From: Ligaoa zhengdingensis
GTDB taxonomy: Bacteria > Bacillota > Clostridia > Oscillospirales > Ruminococcaceae
Assembly (NCBI RefSeq): GCF_014384885.1
Contig: NZ_JACRST010000005.1
Span: 62,001-126,000, forward strand
Length of the DNA: 64,000 nucleotides
Direction of reading: 5' to 3'
The position numbers were made by a program, and so were the translations under genes. Every line of letters begins with the position of its first letter. The first letter of the stretch is position 1. Positions 8,965 to 18,192 of this stretch are shown piece by piece. Under the pieces are notes generated by a model. It was not told the DNA's origin, did not search any database, and saw only the letters and a list, made by a program, of their open reading frames with translations.

Positions 8965-9005
8965 CAAATTCACAAAAATTTTTCATTGGCATTTCCAACA
9001 AAATA

Positions 9006-9034
9006 TTTTCATTGAAGGAGTGCTGTGATATAAT
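9006..9034 (+). promoter_or_regulatory. Weak candidate promoter before the cargo island
   Basis: A perfect TATAAT (9029-9034) lies 17 bases after TTTTCA (9006-9011) in an AT-rich stretch. It is the only promoter-like sequence I see between the SLOG gene and the island, so it may drive the whole array. Confidence 0.4.
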
Positions 9035-9052
9035 ATAATAAAATATAAAACT

Positions 9053-9268
9053 ATGCTCAGAACAAATGGTGCCGCTATGAACAAATATATTGAACAGCAA
9101 TTTGCTGCTTTAAGATACGAAAAAAATATTTTGGTTGTTGAAGAAACTACATCTGCTGGTGGATGCGGCTCCTTCAACGCGGCTTCTTCATGTCCTGCGT
9201 CAGCCTGTCTTTATGACAGTGCGGCGTGGGGCATTTTTTATTGTTCGGAAAGAGGTGGCCTGATATGA
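9053..9268 (+). CDS. Doubtful short ORF before the cargo island
   Basis: A 71-residue frame (an inner ATG at 9077 gives 63) covers the only stretch between the SLOG gene and the island. Its stop overlaps the next start as ATGA, which would fit coupling. No ribosome binding site is seen before either ATG. The second half (CPASACLYDSAAWG) reads like translated non-coding DNA. It is possibly a leader or a join between two DNA segments of different origin. Confidence 0.25.
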   Translation: MLRTNGAAMNKYIEQQFAALRYEKNILVVEETTSAGGCGSFNAASSCPASACLYDSAAWGIFYCSERGGLI

Positions 9269-10704
9269 ATTTACCAAAACGAAATAGTGCGGACGGGCGC
9301 TGTTACTGGATGAAGCCAGAGGTGCAGGAAGAACTGCAACCGCTCTTTGACCAGTGCATCCAGGATGCCATTGACGGGAAAATCACGCGGCTTGATGATT
9401 CCCACTGGCCGCCGGTAGTGGTCAGCAGTCAAGGTGCACCCTTTGAGGTATGGCAACTGCTTAGGGCATGGACCGAAATACAGCGGGCCGAGACCCTGGA
9501 TGCGGAAAAGGCCATCGCCTTCAGCGAAAACCTGCGCCGCCAGAGCCGCTGGGGTGAAATTGACCACCATCTACTTGATATGCTGAAACGGGAACTACAA
9601 GAGAAGTATTTTGTTGCAACAGGCGATGAAGATGATCGCTTCTGGGATCGGGAGTATTCCCTGAAACCAGGTATTCGTGCAGAGCAGGTCCCGGAGCCAC
9701 TGCTGCGCTTTGCCTGCTATGTGGCGGTGAGCTATAAGGTATATGGTATGGACTTTCAGTATCTGGACACCAATTACCTCTTTGGATTGGTGGAGAAAGT
9801 CCGTCCCGATATGGTAAAAAAACTCCGGGACCATGGAACCGGCAGGTTGCCCCTAAACCTGCAAAAGCGGAAAACAGATCACTTCACCGCATCGGCCAAC
9901 GATGCCTTTGCTGTGATCCGTATTACTGCCAGGGACAACACAGAGGAATGCTGCCACGAAGTGCTGGACTACCTGTGTGAGATTCTGGAGCAGGAGGACT
10001 TTCCCCGCAGCTATGCGGTGGAGTTCAAAGGGCCGGAAAAGAGCTATCTTCCCATCACAGGACTGCCCAAAAAGGGAGTAAACCAGCTCTTTGCCTGTGC
10101 CGTGCAGTACCCTGGCCTCCACCCCCTGATGGAACGGTACGCCCGGCTTGCCATGCGGCAATATGAGCAGTACACCAATCTCAGCGATGAGCAGTGCGCG
10201 CTCCCCGGAAGTTTTGCCGTGTTCGCCCTGGGAATGCTGGGGCAAGAATGGTGGCAACTGGTATGGGATTATCTCGATCTCTGCGATGATGAGCACTCCC
10301 ACTTACAGGAAAAATTCCTCCGGGAGTATGTGAAACAGTTCAGATTTACCGCTGATACCGTCCCTGTATTTGTCCGTGGGGTGCTGTCCATGCAGAACAT
10401 GAAGTATTCCAAGGACTATGCCGCGTGGATGGCAAACGCAGAAAGCCTGGACGCTCTGCTGGAGGCAAAAATCCATCTGTCCGAGATCGTTCCAAGCGGT
10501 TTTTCCTCCGACGAGGATGACGATGATGACGAGGACGAGGAACCCGACGAGGAAACAGAAGCCAGCCCGGAGGAAGTACTGCAATACGCATGGGAAACGG
10601 TCTGCTATGTGATCTGGGGCAAAGCCAGCGCCAAGGGTGGTCAGAAAGTGGTGGAAGCAGCTCCGGAGGAGCTGAGAGAACAATATCAGAAAATTTTTCA
10701 ATAG
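9265..10704 (+). CDS. Unknown protein, first gene of the immunity-like island
   Basis: A 479-residue soluble protein, mostly helical, without signal peptide. I do not recognise a named domain with certainty; the size and helical character recall large uncharacterised proteins found beside immunity genes. A striking acidic stretch of Asp and Glu (residues ~415-435, SDEDDDDDEDEEPDEE) precedes a short C-terminal helical part. The start at 9265 is preceded by AGAGGTGG. The next gene follows after 18 bases with its own AAGGAGG. It is the first of fifteen same-strand genes. Confidence 0.75.
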   Translation: MNLPKRNSADGRCYWMKPEVQEELQPLFDQCIQDAIDGKITRLDDSHWPPVVVSSQGAPFEVWQLLRAWTEIQRAETLDAEKAIAFSENLRRQSRWGEIDHHLLDMLKRELQEKYFVATGDEDDRFWDREYSLKPGIRAEQVPEPLLRFACYVAVSYKVYGMDFQYLDTNYLFGLVEKVRPDMVKKLRDHGTGRLPLNLQKRKTDHFTASANDAFAVIRITARDNTEECCHEVLDYLCEILEQEDFPRSYAVEFKGPEKSYLPITGLPKKGVNQLFACAVQYPGLHPLMERYARLAMRQYEQYTNLSDEQCALPGSFAVFALGMLGQEWWQLVWDYLDLCDDEHSHLQEKFLREYVKQFRFTADTVPVFVRGVLSMQNMKYSKDYAAWMANAESLDALLEAKIHLSEIVPSGFSSDEDDDDDEDEEPDEETEASPEEVLQYAWETVCYVIWGKASAKGGQKVVEAAPEELREQYQKIFQ

Positions 10705-10722
10705 ACTATAAGGAGGACCCGG

Positions 10723-11814
10723 ATGAGTGAAGTAAGCTATTCAAATGTACCTCCCATGATGGCTGCCATCAAAAGTGGTGACATAGAGGTGATTCGTTCC
10801 CTGCTTCACGCAGGGCATTCTCCCAATGAGCCACAATGCTATCAGGTAATGATTGGAGATTGGCCGCGGGATGACGAAGCCTCTCCGCTGGAATTGGCTG
10901 TACTGGAAAATCGGATGGACATGGTACAGCTCCTGATCGAATGCGGAGCAGATTTGACCCATAACCCGGAAGAATTGCTTTGTGGTTCCCTGCGCAGTCA
11001 AGACCTGACCCTGTTTTCCTTTTTGGTAGATGTGGGAGTCAGAATCCCCGCAACACAAAGGGATATATGCAGGCTGTTTCTCCACTTGATGGATCGGGAT
11101 GAGCCTAATGTACTCCCCATTTTGAAAAGGATGGGCATGGATTTGAAACAATACGGCGGTGAAGCCCTGCGCAGTATGGCGAGCCATGGAAATCAGCTGC
11201 TGGTGGAGTATCTGATTCAAAACGGGGCGGACATCAACTATCACAAGCCAGATATGGTGTTTCCCTACGCTTCGACTCCTGTCACTGAAGCTGCACGGCA
11301 CAACGATTTTTCTATGGTGCGCTGGCTTGTGGAACAGGGTGCAGACATCACCATCCCGGATAAATACGGTGACCGGCCCTACACCGTGGCAGTACAGAAC
11401 AAAAATCAGGAAATGGCCGCCTACTTAAAAGCTCTGGAGCCGGAGGAATGGCATAACAAACAGGAAAAGGCGCGTCAACTCATGCCTTACAAGCTGCCTG
11501 CCAAGCTGGTGGAATACTTAAAGACCGGCCCCTTGCGTCTGGAATTTCCAGAGCGGGAACTGGTGAAATGGGCGGAACTGTCCCCCTACATGGATGTACA
11601 GGAGATGACCTGGAAACGGAAAAAGTTGCTCTCCCTTATGGCGAAAATGGACAATTACAGCGACTATTTGCTGCTGTGGAGTCCCAGAGATAAGAAACTC
11701 TGGTATCTGGACATTGAGCATAAGGAGTTTCATCCGTTAGCCAAATGGGAGGAATTTATTGCTGATCCCGGAAAATATCTTAATGGAATGATTGAGGGCG
11801 AGTTTGAGGAATAA
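10723..11814 (+). CDS. Ankyrin-repeat protein
   Basis: A 363-residue protein. Ankyrin repeats are clear at residues ~8-35 (PPMMAAIKSGDIEVIRSLL), ~48-75 (SPLELAVLENRMDMVQLLIE), ~160-175 and ~188-240 (TPVTEAARHNDFSMVRWLVE). The C-terminal ~110 residues are not ankyrin; the ending LLWSPRDKKLWYLDIEHKE faintly recalls SMI1/KNR4 (SUKH) immunity proteins, but this is only a resemblance. Ankyrin proteins are common as immunity factors against polymorphic toxins. AAGGAGG lies before the ATG. The gene is packed between unknown proteins on the same strand. Confidence 0.85.
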   Translation: MSEVSYSNVPPMMAAIKSGDIEVIRSLLHAGHSPNEPQCYQVMIGDWPRDDEASPLELAVLENRMDMVQLLIECGADLTHNPEELLCGSLRSQDLTLFSFLVDVGVRIPATQRDICRLFLHLMDRDEPNVLPILKRMGMDLKQYGGEALRSMASHGNQLLVEYLIQNGADINYHKPDMVFPYASTPVTEAARHNDFSMVRWLVEQGADITIPDKYGDRPYTVAVQNKNQEMAAYLKALEPEEWHNKQEKARQLMPYKLPAKLVEYLKTGPLRLEFPERELVKWAELSPYMDVQEMTWKRKKLLSLMAKMDNYSDYLLLWSPRDKKLWYLDIEHKEFHPLAKWEEFIADPGKYLNGMIEGEFEE

Positions 11815-11827
11815 GGAGAGAAGCAAA

Positions 11828-12583
11828 ATGGAACAGGCATACTGCACCGCAGTTTTCTGGCGTGGCGGAGAAAAGATTGATCTGAATGGACTAAAACCAG
11901 ATGCGGTACGGTGTCTGTCTGTGACGGGAGAGCGGAAGGTGAATCTGTCCCTCCTGCGGGATTATCCCAATCTGGAGGAACTGACCCTAATGGAAAAGTG
12001 TGAGGGTGTAGAAGTTCTCTCCGGGCTAAAGCAGCTTCATACACTGTCCCTATGGCTGTCGGCCCCTGTTTCCTGGGACAATGTTTCTCTCCCCGGCCTG
12101 CGTGTTCTCCACCTGCGTGGGGAAAAGAATGGCGACATCACCCCACTTCTCACCAGCATTACCTATCTCCATTTGGAGGAAATGCGGAAAACGGAAGATA
12201 TTGCCCCTTTCCTGACTCCAGCGACCCGGCTTCAGAAACTCTATCTCCAGGCACTTCCAGCTGTACAGGAACTACCGGCTCTGGATGGGCTTCCTTCCCT
12301 TTATGCCCTGAAACTCTATGAACTGCATAAACTCAGCGATTTGTCCGCCCTATCTCTCAGCCATTTGCGCTACTTTGCCGCCTCTCTGATTGCGGATAAA
12401 CTCTCCGCTCAGGCGCTGGCAGATGCTGTGATGGCGATTCCCGATTTGGAGGCAGCCGCACTCCAGCTGGTAGACCGCTCCGAGCGGCGCTATGGCGGTG
12501 TCCAAAAAGCCTTTGCCGCCGCTGGCAAGTCCCCGCTGCTACGGGAGGAAATAAGTGCTTTGAGTACATGGCTGTCGCTGTAA
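11828..12583 (+). CDS. Leucine-rich-repeat protein
   Basis: A 251-residue protein with six or more irregular leucine-rich repeats (residues ~45-190; e.g. YPNLEELTLMEKCEGVEVL, LKQLHTLSLWL, LPGLRVLHLRGE, LPSLYALKLYELHKL). No signal peptide or membrane segment is seen, so it acts in the cytoplasm. The start at 11828 has AAGGAGAG upstream. Such LRR proteins occur in bacterial immunity arrays as binding scaffolds. The partner is unknown. It follows the ankyrin gene by 13 bases. Confidence 0.83.
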   Translation: MEQAYCTAVFWRGGEKIDLNGLKPDAVRCLSVTGERKVNLSLLRDYPNLEELTLMEKCEGVEVLSGLKQLHTLSLWLSAPVSWDNVSLPGLRVLHLRGEKNGDITPLLTSITYLHLEEMRKTEDIAPFLTPATRLQKLYLQALPAVQELPALDGLPSLYALKLYELHKLSDLSALSLSHLRYFAASLIADKLSAQALADAVMAIPDLEAAALQLVDRSERRYGGVQKAFAAAGKSPLLREEISALSTWLSL

Positions 12584-12607
12584 CACAACGGAAAGGAGGC
12601 GACCAGA

Positions 12608-13282
12608 TTGTGTGAGAATGCGAAAATTCTTTGTCCTTACTGTTTGACGAGAGAAATTGATCCGGCACAGGCGATATGCTCTGTTTGTTATTCAAAAGAG
12701 GATAAATTGGAACGAGGCAGTTGGGATGATCTGCGGAAGCGCAAGAATACCGATGAAATCCAGATGTTTACCATAGCCAAGAAAGTAGATGAAGCGTTCC
12801 AGGTACCAGAAAATAAAGCCTATGCCTGTAGAGAGAAACACGAAATGATTCAGGCCGAGGCTTTGGAGCGGGAAATGGAGGATTTTCACCGGCGGCGCAT
12901 TCTCTGTATGGCGGAGATATTTTCCAAGATTGATTGCAGCAGCCTCTTTCCCAGCTACATAGAATTGGATACCTATTTCAAGAATGTGCAGGATTATGCC
13001 CATCAGCACATTGCCACAGAACAGCTCAGAGAGGTTCAGGAGTATCTGCGGTCACAGATTCCATGGAAATCCCTATCCAGTCAGCGGATGGATCTGGGGG
13101 CAGAACTTCTCAACTTTTGGTGCGGAGAAGATGAGTTGGATTGGGGCTATTCTCAATATTTTGAGATTGCAGCAGGTAATCTCAAACCGTTTCTTGCAAT
13201 GACCTTATTCACAAAGATTCTGTGTAAGCATTTTCCAGATGTAATGTCTGCGCCAGTCAAGCGGCTGAGCAGCAAACTTTGA
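12608..13282 (+). CDS. Zinc-ribbon protein of unknown function
   Basis: A 224-residue protein beginning at a TTG with AAGGAGG nine bases upstream. Residues 9-28 hold CPYC and CSVC, a zinc ribbon. A charged helical linker (~35-105) follows, then a helical C-terminal domain. I do not recognise a family. It lies in the middle of the island and is probably co-transcribed. Three frames overlap in part, but this one has the ribosome binding site and spans the gap exactly. Confidence 0.7.
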   Translation: MCENAKILCPYCLTREIDPAQAICSVCYSKEDKLERGSWDDLRKRKNTDEIQMFTIAKKVDEAFQVPENKAYACREKHEMIQAEALEREMEDFHRRRILCMAEIFSKIDCSSLFPSYIELDTYFKNVQDYAHQHIATEQLREVQEYLRSQIPWKSLSSQRMDLGAELLNFWCGEDELDWGYSQYFEIAAGNLKPFLAMTLFTKILCKHFPDVMSAPVKRLSSKL

Positions 13283-13305
13283 GTCACTAAAAAGGGGGTA
13301 CTTTC

Positions 13306-15738
13306 ATGCCAGACTGGGCACAAATCATATCCGATGCGCTGGACATTCTGAAATTTGACGGAGCCGTACAGGACACTCTGGCGGAACTGCGAGAAAAATG
13401 GGGCGCGCAGGTCCCGGCGCTGCTGGATGAACGCTTTGATGCCGTTGGCGTTCAGTATATGAAGCTATCCCATGAAAAAGGGGCGGCGGCATTGGGGCAG
13501 GAGCTGTCTGCCTTCGGCTGGGCGCTGTATAACCTGGATGATGAGGACGAGTATCTGTTTGCCTTGATCCCAGAGGAAGAACGCAGCGAATGGGAACGCT
13601 ACTGCAAAAAGCAGGGGCAATATTGTCACCTGATGAAACAGCAAGGACGAAAATGGGGCGACCATGCCAAGGAGCAGGACCCTGGAAAGCTAATGCCCTG
13701 CGAGGAATACATACTTCAGGATGAGTACGATTATTTCTTCAATTCTCTGGCGGGTGATTTTGCGGCGGGAGAATGGAAAAACCAAAACGCAGAGGAGTGG
13801 AAAAACGGCTGTGTGGCCGATCTGCGCCACCGTCCGCCGCAAGTAATCCGCTCCCACAGCTTGCCGCACCTTGGATGCCTTACCTATTCCCCGGAACATG
13901 AACTATATGCTGCATCGAGGGCCGCTGGCAGCGGGACGATTGGCCGGGCATTACTGAGCAAGAATCCGGCTACCCTCAACTGGTTCGAGCCGTCCCCCAT
14001 TGGATATGACGGTCCGCCCCGGACCCTGTGCTGGGCTGACCATTCCCTCTGGGTGGGCGATCCCACCAACGCCACACGGATTGAACTCACCGACCGGGGC
14101 ACCTGTCAGGATGTGAAAAACTGGACTCTGCCGGAAGATGGATGGAGCACCAAATACCATTGTGGCATCGTGACAGACGGGTTGGGCCGGGTCTACTTTT
14201 CCAACGAGTGGTACAAGGGGCAGATTTACCGCTGGGAAAACGGCAAGGTAACAAAACACACCTTCTCTCTGGATGGATACGACCATCTCTCCGAGGCCGT
14301 TCCCGTTCCCGGCACAGGCCGCATTACCATGATCCATGCAGTCAGTGGCAAGGGGCGGATGGAAGAATGCCTGCTGGAACTGGACATGGACACCGGGCGG
14401 TGCCGAATTGCCCCCCTGCCTGGAATGGGCGAGTGGCTGAAACTTCGCTGGTTTACCGGGGACTGGCTGCTGGTGCAGGGAAACGGCGAGATCCTCTCCG
14501 ATGACTTTGCCCAGCTCATCAATAGGAACACCCGTGAAGTGCTGCGTATCCGTCCGGGAATGTTCGGCGGGGAGAACATGCAGCACATTGGAATACTCAC
14601 CGATGGCACGGTGGTCATCGTCACCCGGCGGGATAGGGTTGGGCCGGTATTTCGTTATCCCATCGACTTCTGGGGCTTCCTGCGGACGGCAAACAAGCCC
14701 AAAAAGCTGGAATGGCGAGAGTACAAAGAAGTGTACCCGAATTTGCCCATCTTCCTACCGCCCAAGGCCACAGAGCAAAAAATCATTCTCAAAAAAGACA
14801 GCCTGACCATCCTGGGGGCGGTATTTACGCCGCCGTTTACCCTGTCGCAGCTGGCGGAAAAATTGGGGCCTGCCCGCATTGTCCTGCAAAATGGAACACG
14901 GAAAAGCCCCATTACAGGCCGAGAGAGTCCCTATACCCAGGCACTTGCTTTGTGGGACGAGCTTGGACTCCAGGGCTGGTTAGATGAAGATGAGCAGACC
15001 ATCAAAACCCTTGGTGTCCGGGTAGCGGCACAGGGAGAGTATGCGGTTCGGCAGACATTTGACGGAACGGTTTGGATCGGGTCCAAGGACTACCGGGAGG
15101 CCAGTTGGAAGGATTTCGCCGGATTTGCCCATACCCTCAAATTAGGCGGCTTTACCGTTTATACCCGCTTGCCGGGTCCTGTTTCAGAGGAGCAGTCAGC
15201 GCAGAAAGCAAAGCTGGAGGCCCTCTCCGCCATGGTGCAGATCAGCTGGAAAGAGCCAGAGCAAAAGGCAGCGAAAGCGCAGAAATACAAGTTATCCAAG
15301 CCGACTGAACCAGTGCTCACCTTTACCAGCTTCAACTTCAAGCTGGCGGTCATGGAAGTCCTGATGTACGAGAAAGGCTTACTGGCTCCTAAACTGGATG
15401 CCCATGAGTTTGCCAGAGAGTATAGCCGACGCAAGATCGACATTGACGCGGAAGGGTATGAACCCATCCCAGAGATTCGGAAGTGGCTGGAGAAATACCC
15501 TGTCCCGGAGCGGTTGGCCCCGGAGGTCACAGAAATCGAGATGGATGGCGGCAGCGAGATTTATACCCAGCTCTGTCCGTTCTGGGATGGCGAGGATGGA
15601 GCCTTTGATCTTAATACCATTACGGAGGCGGAACTGCGCCAGTTCCCCAATCTCAAACATATTACCCTCATGTCCTCCAAGCCGGAACAGGTGCTGCCCG
15701 TTCTGGAACGGTGCGGTATCAAGGTAGACTTGCTGTGA
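13306..15738 (+). CDS. Large multidomain protein with beta-propeller-like centre
   Basis: An 810-residue soluble protein. Residues ~1-150 form an alpha/beta domain (ALGQELSAFGWALYNLDDED). Residues ~175-475 contain repeated strand-rich blocks that read like a beta-propeller (HCGIVTDGLGRVYFSNEWYK, IGILTDGTVVIVTRRDR). Residues ~495-640 form another domain beginning LTILGAVFTPPFTLSQLAEKL. Residues ~670-810 (FNFKLAVMEVLMYEKGLL, EGYEPIPEIRKWL, PFWDGEDGAFDL) resemble the DUF6892 group, with moderate confidence. Several such domains fused in one protein are a mark of polyimmunity proteins. No catalytic residues can be assigned. Confidence 0.78.
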   Translation: MPDWAQIISDALDILKFDGAVQDTLAELREKWGAQVPALLDERFDAVGVQYMKLSHEKGAAALGQELSAFGWALYNLDDEDEYLFALIPEEERSEWERYCKKQGQYCHLMKQQGRKWGDHAKEQDPGKLMPCEEYILQDEYDYFFNSLAGDFAAGEWKNQNAEEWKNGCVADLRHRPPQVIRSHSLPHLGCLTYSPEHELYAASRAAGSGTIGRALLSKNPATLNWFEPSPIGYDGPPRTLCWADHSLWVGDPTNATRIELTDRGTCQDVKNWTLPEDGWSTKYHCGIVTDGLGRVYFSNEWYKGQIYRWENGKVTKHTFSLDGYDHLSEAVPVPGTGRITMIHAVSGKGRMEECLLELDMDTGRCRIAPLPGMGEWLKLRWFTGDWLLVQGNGEILSDDFAQLINRNTREVLRIRPGMFGGENMQHIGILTDGTVVIVTRRDRVGPVFRYPIDFWGFLRTANKPKKLEWREYKEVYPNLPIFLPPKATEQKIILKKDSLTILGAVFTPPFTLSQLAEKLGPARIVLQNGTRKSPITGRESPYTQALALWDELGLQGWLDEDEQTIKTLGVRVAAQGEYAVRQTFDGTVWIGSKDYREASWKDFAGFAHTLKLGGFTVYTRLPGPVSEEQSAQKAKLEALSAMVQISWKEPEQKAAKAQKYKLSKPTEPVLTFTSFNFKLAVMEVLMYEKGLLAPKLDAHEFAREYSRRKIDIDAEGYEPIPEIRKWLEKYPVPERLAPEVTEIEMDGGSEIYTQLCPFWDGEDGAFDLNTITEAELRQFPNLKHITLMSSKPEQVLPVLERCGIKVDLL

Positions 15739-15747
15739 GGTGAAAGT

Positions 15748-16125
15748 ATGGAATTATTTGCAAAAAGAATGACTTGGGAGCTGGACAATGATGAAGGACT
15801 GTCCTGCCTGTTCTTTGAACTGGAGGATGGTTACTTTACACTCTCCCGCAAGACCGGCGCGGAAGCACTCCGCTTGGAAATGAATGATCCAGCCAATTGT
15901 CAATTGATTGACCCGGACTGTTTTGAATATGCCCTTGATAATACCAGGTTTCGTCTAAATATCGTGCGGAACAACCGAAAGGTTCTGCGGTATCTGGAAG
16001 AACACCACATCAACACGGAGTTGTATGGAGAAATTGTCCTTCACTACACTCCTCTCAGCAAGCCACAGCTTGAAACATTATCTGCCGTGACTCTCAGGCT
16101 GTTTTTCGGTGAACTGCTTTTTTAG
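15748..16125 (+). CDS. Small unknown island protein
   Basis: A 125-residue cytoplasmic protein of mixed alpha/beta character (MELFAKRMTWELDNDEG). No family is recognised. A GAGGTGAAAG site precedes the ATG, and the gene starts ten bases after the previous stop. Its size is typical of single-domain immunity proteins, which is the only hint to function. Confidence 0.65.
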   Translation: MELFAKRMTWELDNDEGLSCLFFELEDGYFTLSRKTGAEALRLEMNDPANCQLIDPDCFEYALDNTRFRLNIVRNNRKVLRYLEEHHINTELYGEIVLHYTPLSKPQLETLSAVTLRLFFGELLF

Positions 16126-16171
16126 GCGAAAACAGAAGTGTCGTTGGCAGAAATCATGCGAGGGGATAACT

Positions 16172-16873
16172 ATGGTTAAAATTCATCGTATTTGGTTCAA
16201 TACGGAGAGAATGGACAGAGAGGATCACTACAAAATCACATTATTCAGTCGCCCTCGTGTATCTATTCATGTGGATGAGTACATTTGGAGTTTCATCGAA
16301 GAAAACATTGTGAAGCCACACAAGCTTATGCGTAGTGAGAAGCATGAGTATCTGTTAGACATTGCGTTTGGCCAGTTTGACCCAGCAAAACACCGATATT
16401 ATCCGCTTTCCCCGTACAATGGGCCGCTTCGGGAAGGTGTCGAGATGGACAGCGCCAACAGAAGCTATTTCCGCGAGGACTTTGCAGGCGGCAAAGATCG
16501 GACTACCTGGTTCTCTCCCAATAAAATATGGACAAACTGCGGTGACAAGGTTCTGAATGTGGACATCAAAGCTGCCAATGTGAGCGAGAATATTACCCCC
16601 AGAGAATACGCAGATTTGCTTTTCGATGGAATTGGAGCGGCCTTGGTGTTCAATTTCAAAAGGCTCAAGCGCGAGGAGTTTGATGGGCTGAAGCCCAAGA
16701 TTGATTGGAGCATCGTAGAAAGCTTCCCCTTTCCCGCACCCTTTGAGGAACAGCGGTACATTGGGGATGAAGGCGAAATTCATGTGTATTCTTGGGATGG
16801 CCGAAAGGAAACGACCCTTGTTGGTCCCTATTCCGTGCGGAAGTTGTACCTGGAGCATTTCGGAGAATCGTGA
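16172..16873 (+). CDS. Unknown island protein
   Basis: A 233-residue protein starting MVKIHRIWFNTERMD. GAGGGGATAAC before the ATG supports this start; a longer frame from 16109 overlaps the previous gene and has no such site. No named domain is recognised. The C-terminal part is strand-rich and ends in a segment (RYIGDEGEIHVYSWDGRK) like those found in beta-sandwich domains. It is followed by a GTG-start gene 14 bases on. Confidence 0.68.
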   Translation: MVKIHRIWFNTERMDREDHYKITLFSRPRVSIHVDEYIWSFIEENIVKPHKLMRSEKHEYLLDIAFGQFDPAKHRYYPLSPYNGPLREGVEMDSANRSYFREDFAGGKDRTTWFSPNKIWTNCGDKVLNVDIKAANVSENITPREYADLLFDGIGAALVFNFKRLKREEFDGLKPKIDWSIVESFPFPAPFEEQRYIGDEGEIHVYSWDGRKETTLVGPYSVRKLYLEHFGES

Positions 16874-16887
16874 GGAGGAATTTTGCC

Positions 16888-17163
16888 GTGCAAGTCTGGT
16901 CAAAGATAGATTTTGACACTGGAAAGGTCATTTTTCTGGATGCCACGCGAAAAGAAGATATGCTGCAAGTGGAATATCCGAACTGCTTTCTGCTGGATAT
17001 GGGCTGGTATCAGGACAGATACATCATTTCTGTCATTCATAACTTCGATTGGGCGAATCCAGTCCAGCAGTATGAAACGACAGAAACAAATCAGCTTCCC
17101 AAGCTGTTGACGGAGGCGGTTCGCCTTGTGGAAAAGGAATCACAGTCTGCCGGAGCAAATTGA
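16888..17163 (+). CDS. Small unknown island protein
   Basis: A 91-residue protein starting at a GTG with GAGGAGG upstream (MQVWSKIDFDTGKVIFLDAT). The fold looks alpha/beta with a C-terminal helix (PKLLTEAVRLVEKESQS). No family is recognised. The context is that of a single small immunity-like protein. Confidence 0.62.
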   Translation: MQVWSKIDFDTGKVIFLDATRKEDMLQVEYPNCFLLDMGWYQDRYIISVIHNFDWANPVQQYETTETNQLPKLLTEAVRLVEKESQSAGAN

Positions 17164-17176
17164 AAGAGGTCTTGTT

Positions 17177-18181
17177 ATGAACGAGAATTTATTTCGCCCA
17201 CAATTTGATACATTAAAACTGTCAGATAAGCTCTGGCTGATGCAGACGCTGGCGACTCGTTATAATTTGACATTCAAAGAACTATACGCCTTTTCCCGCT
17301 GGGGACAAAGCTGCACCACCGGCCTGTTTGAAAAAGATGGCCGGGAGTTTGTCTTTATCCCAGGTGATACCGTGATTCTTGGCTGGGAGAGCTTTGTCCA
17401 AGGGATGGACAAGGCCAACCAAGAGGAACTGGCGGATATTTTTGCGGAAATCGAATATGAGGGCTCTGTGGAGGAATTTCTCCGGCAGGGCATGACCCCA
17501 GTACGCCAGGTGACCATCGGCCCCATGTTCGTAGGCAGAAAACTGGAGGAGATCGGCTGGGAAAGCGTACCTATGAACGACCCTCGCATCACCGCCCACC
17601 CTGAGTGGCTGGAGAACTTGCAGAGGTGGGCGGGTCAGAACAGCCAGAGTTTTGAGATACATGAAACTGTTCGCTTTGAACGCAATGGCGATGACTGGCG
17701 AGCGTGGCTGTGCCATCCAATGACCTACCCAGAGTTTCAGCTGTCCCTGTTGTGGGAGCTGGCAGCCAGCCTTCCCACGCCGGATGAGTGGGCCTATCTG
17801 TGCGGAGGCGGATGCCGCACCCTGTTCCCCTGGGGAGATGGACTGGATTACTCCATGCATCTGCACCACTTTGAAAGCGAGGAAGATCAGGGCAAGCCAT
17901 ACGACATGGAGCAGGCTAACTTATTTGGCCTGTCTATTGCCTACGACCCCTATAAGCGAGAGTTGGTAGACGGGAAAACATTGACCACCTGCGGCGGTGA
18001 CGGTGGCTGCAATGTCTGCGGTGGCATGGGTCCTTTGCTTGGATATTTACCCTGTTCCCCTCACTGTAAACCGGAGGTTCGGGAAGATAACAAGATTCAC
18101 AATAACTATGACTTTTTCCGTCCTGTTATCCGGGTGCAGACATCCGGGTGGAGAATGGTAATAGATAGAGCGCAAGAGTAA
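17177..18181 (+). CDS. FGE/SUMF-like domain protein with Cys-rich loop
   Basis: A 334-residue protein. Residues ~195-320 show the layout of the formylglycine-generating-enzyme (sulfatase-modifying) fold: LPTPDEWAYLCGGGCRTLFPWGDG, a QANLFGLSIAYDPY block and a final FFRPVIRVQ. The typical GNVWEW motif is replaced by a glycine- and cysteine-rich loop, CGGDGGCNVCGGMG, and further Cys follow (LPCSPHC). N-terminal ~190 residues are of unknown fold. FGE-like folds are used both as enzymes and as binding domains. Without the usual catalytic surroundings a binding role is more likely, but metal binding by the Cys cluster is possible. Confidence 0.65.
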   Translation: MNENLFRPQFDTLKLSDKLWLMQTLATRYNLTFKELYAFSRWGQSCTTGLFEKDGREFVFIPGDTVILGWESFVQGMDKANQEELADIFAEIEYEGSVEEFLRQGMTPVRQVTIGPMFVGRKLEEIGWESVPMNDPRITAHPEWLENLQRWAGQNSQSFEIHETVRFERNGDDWRAWLCHPMTYPEFQLSLLWELAASLPTPDEWAYLCGGGCRTLFPWGDGLDYSMHLHHFESEEDQGKPYDMEQANLFGLSIAYDPYKRELVDGKTLTTCGGDGGCNVCGGMGPLLGYLPCSPHCKPEVREDNKIHNNYDFFRPVIRVQTSGWRMVIDRAQE

Positions 18182-18192
18182 GGAGGTAAACT

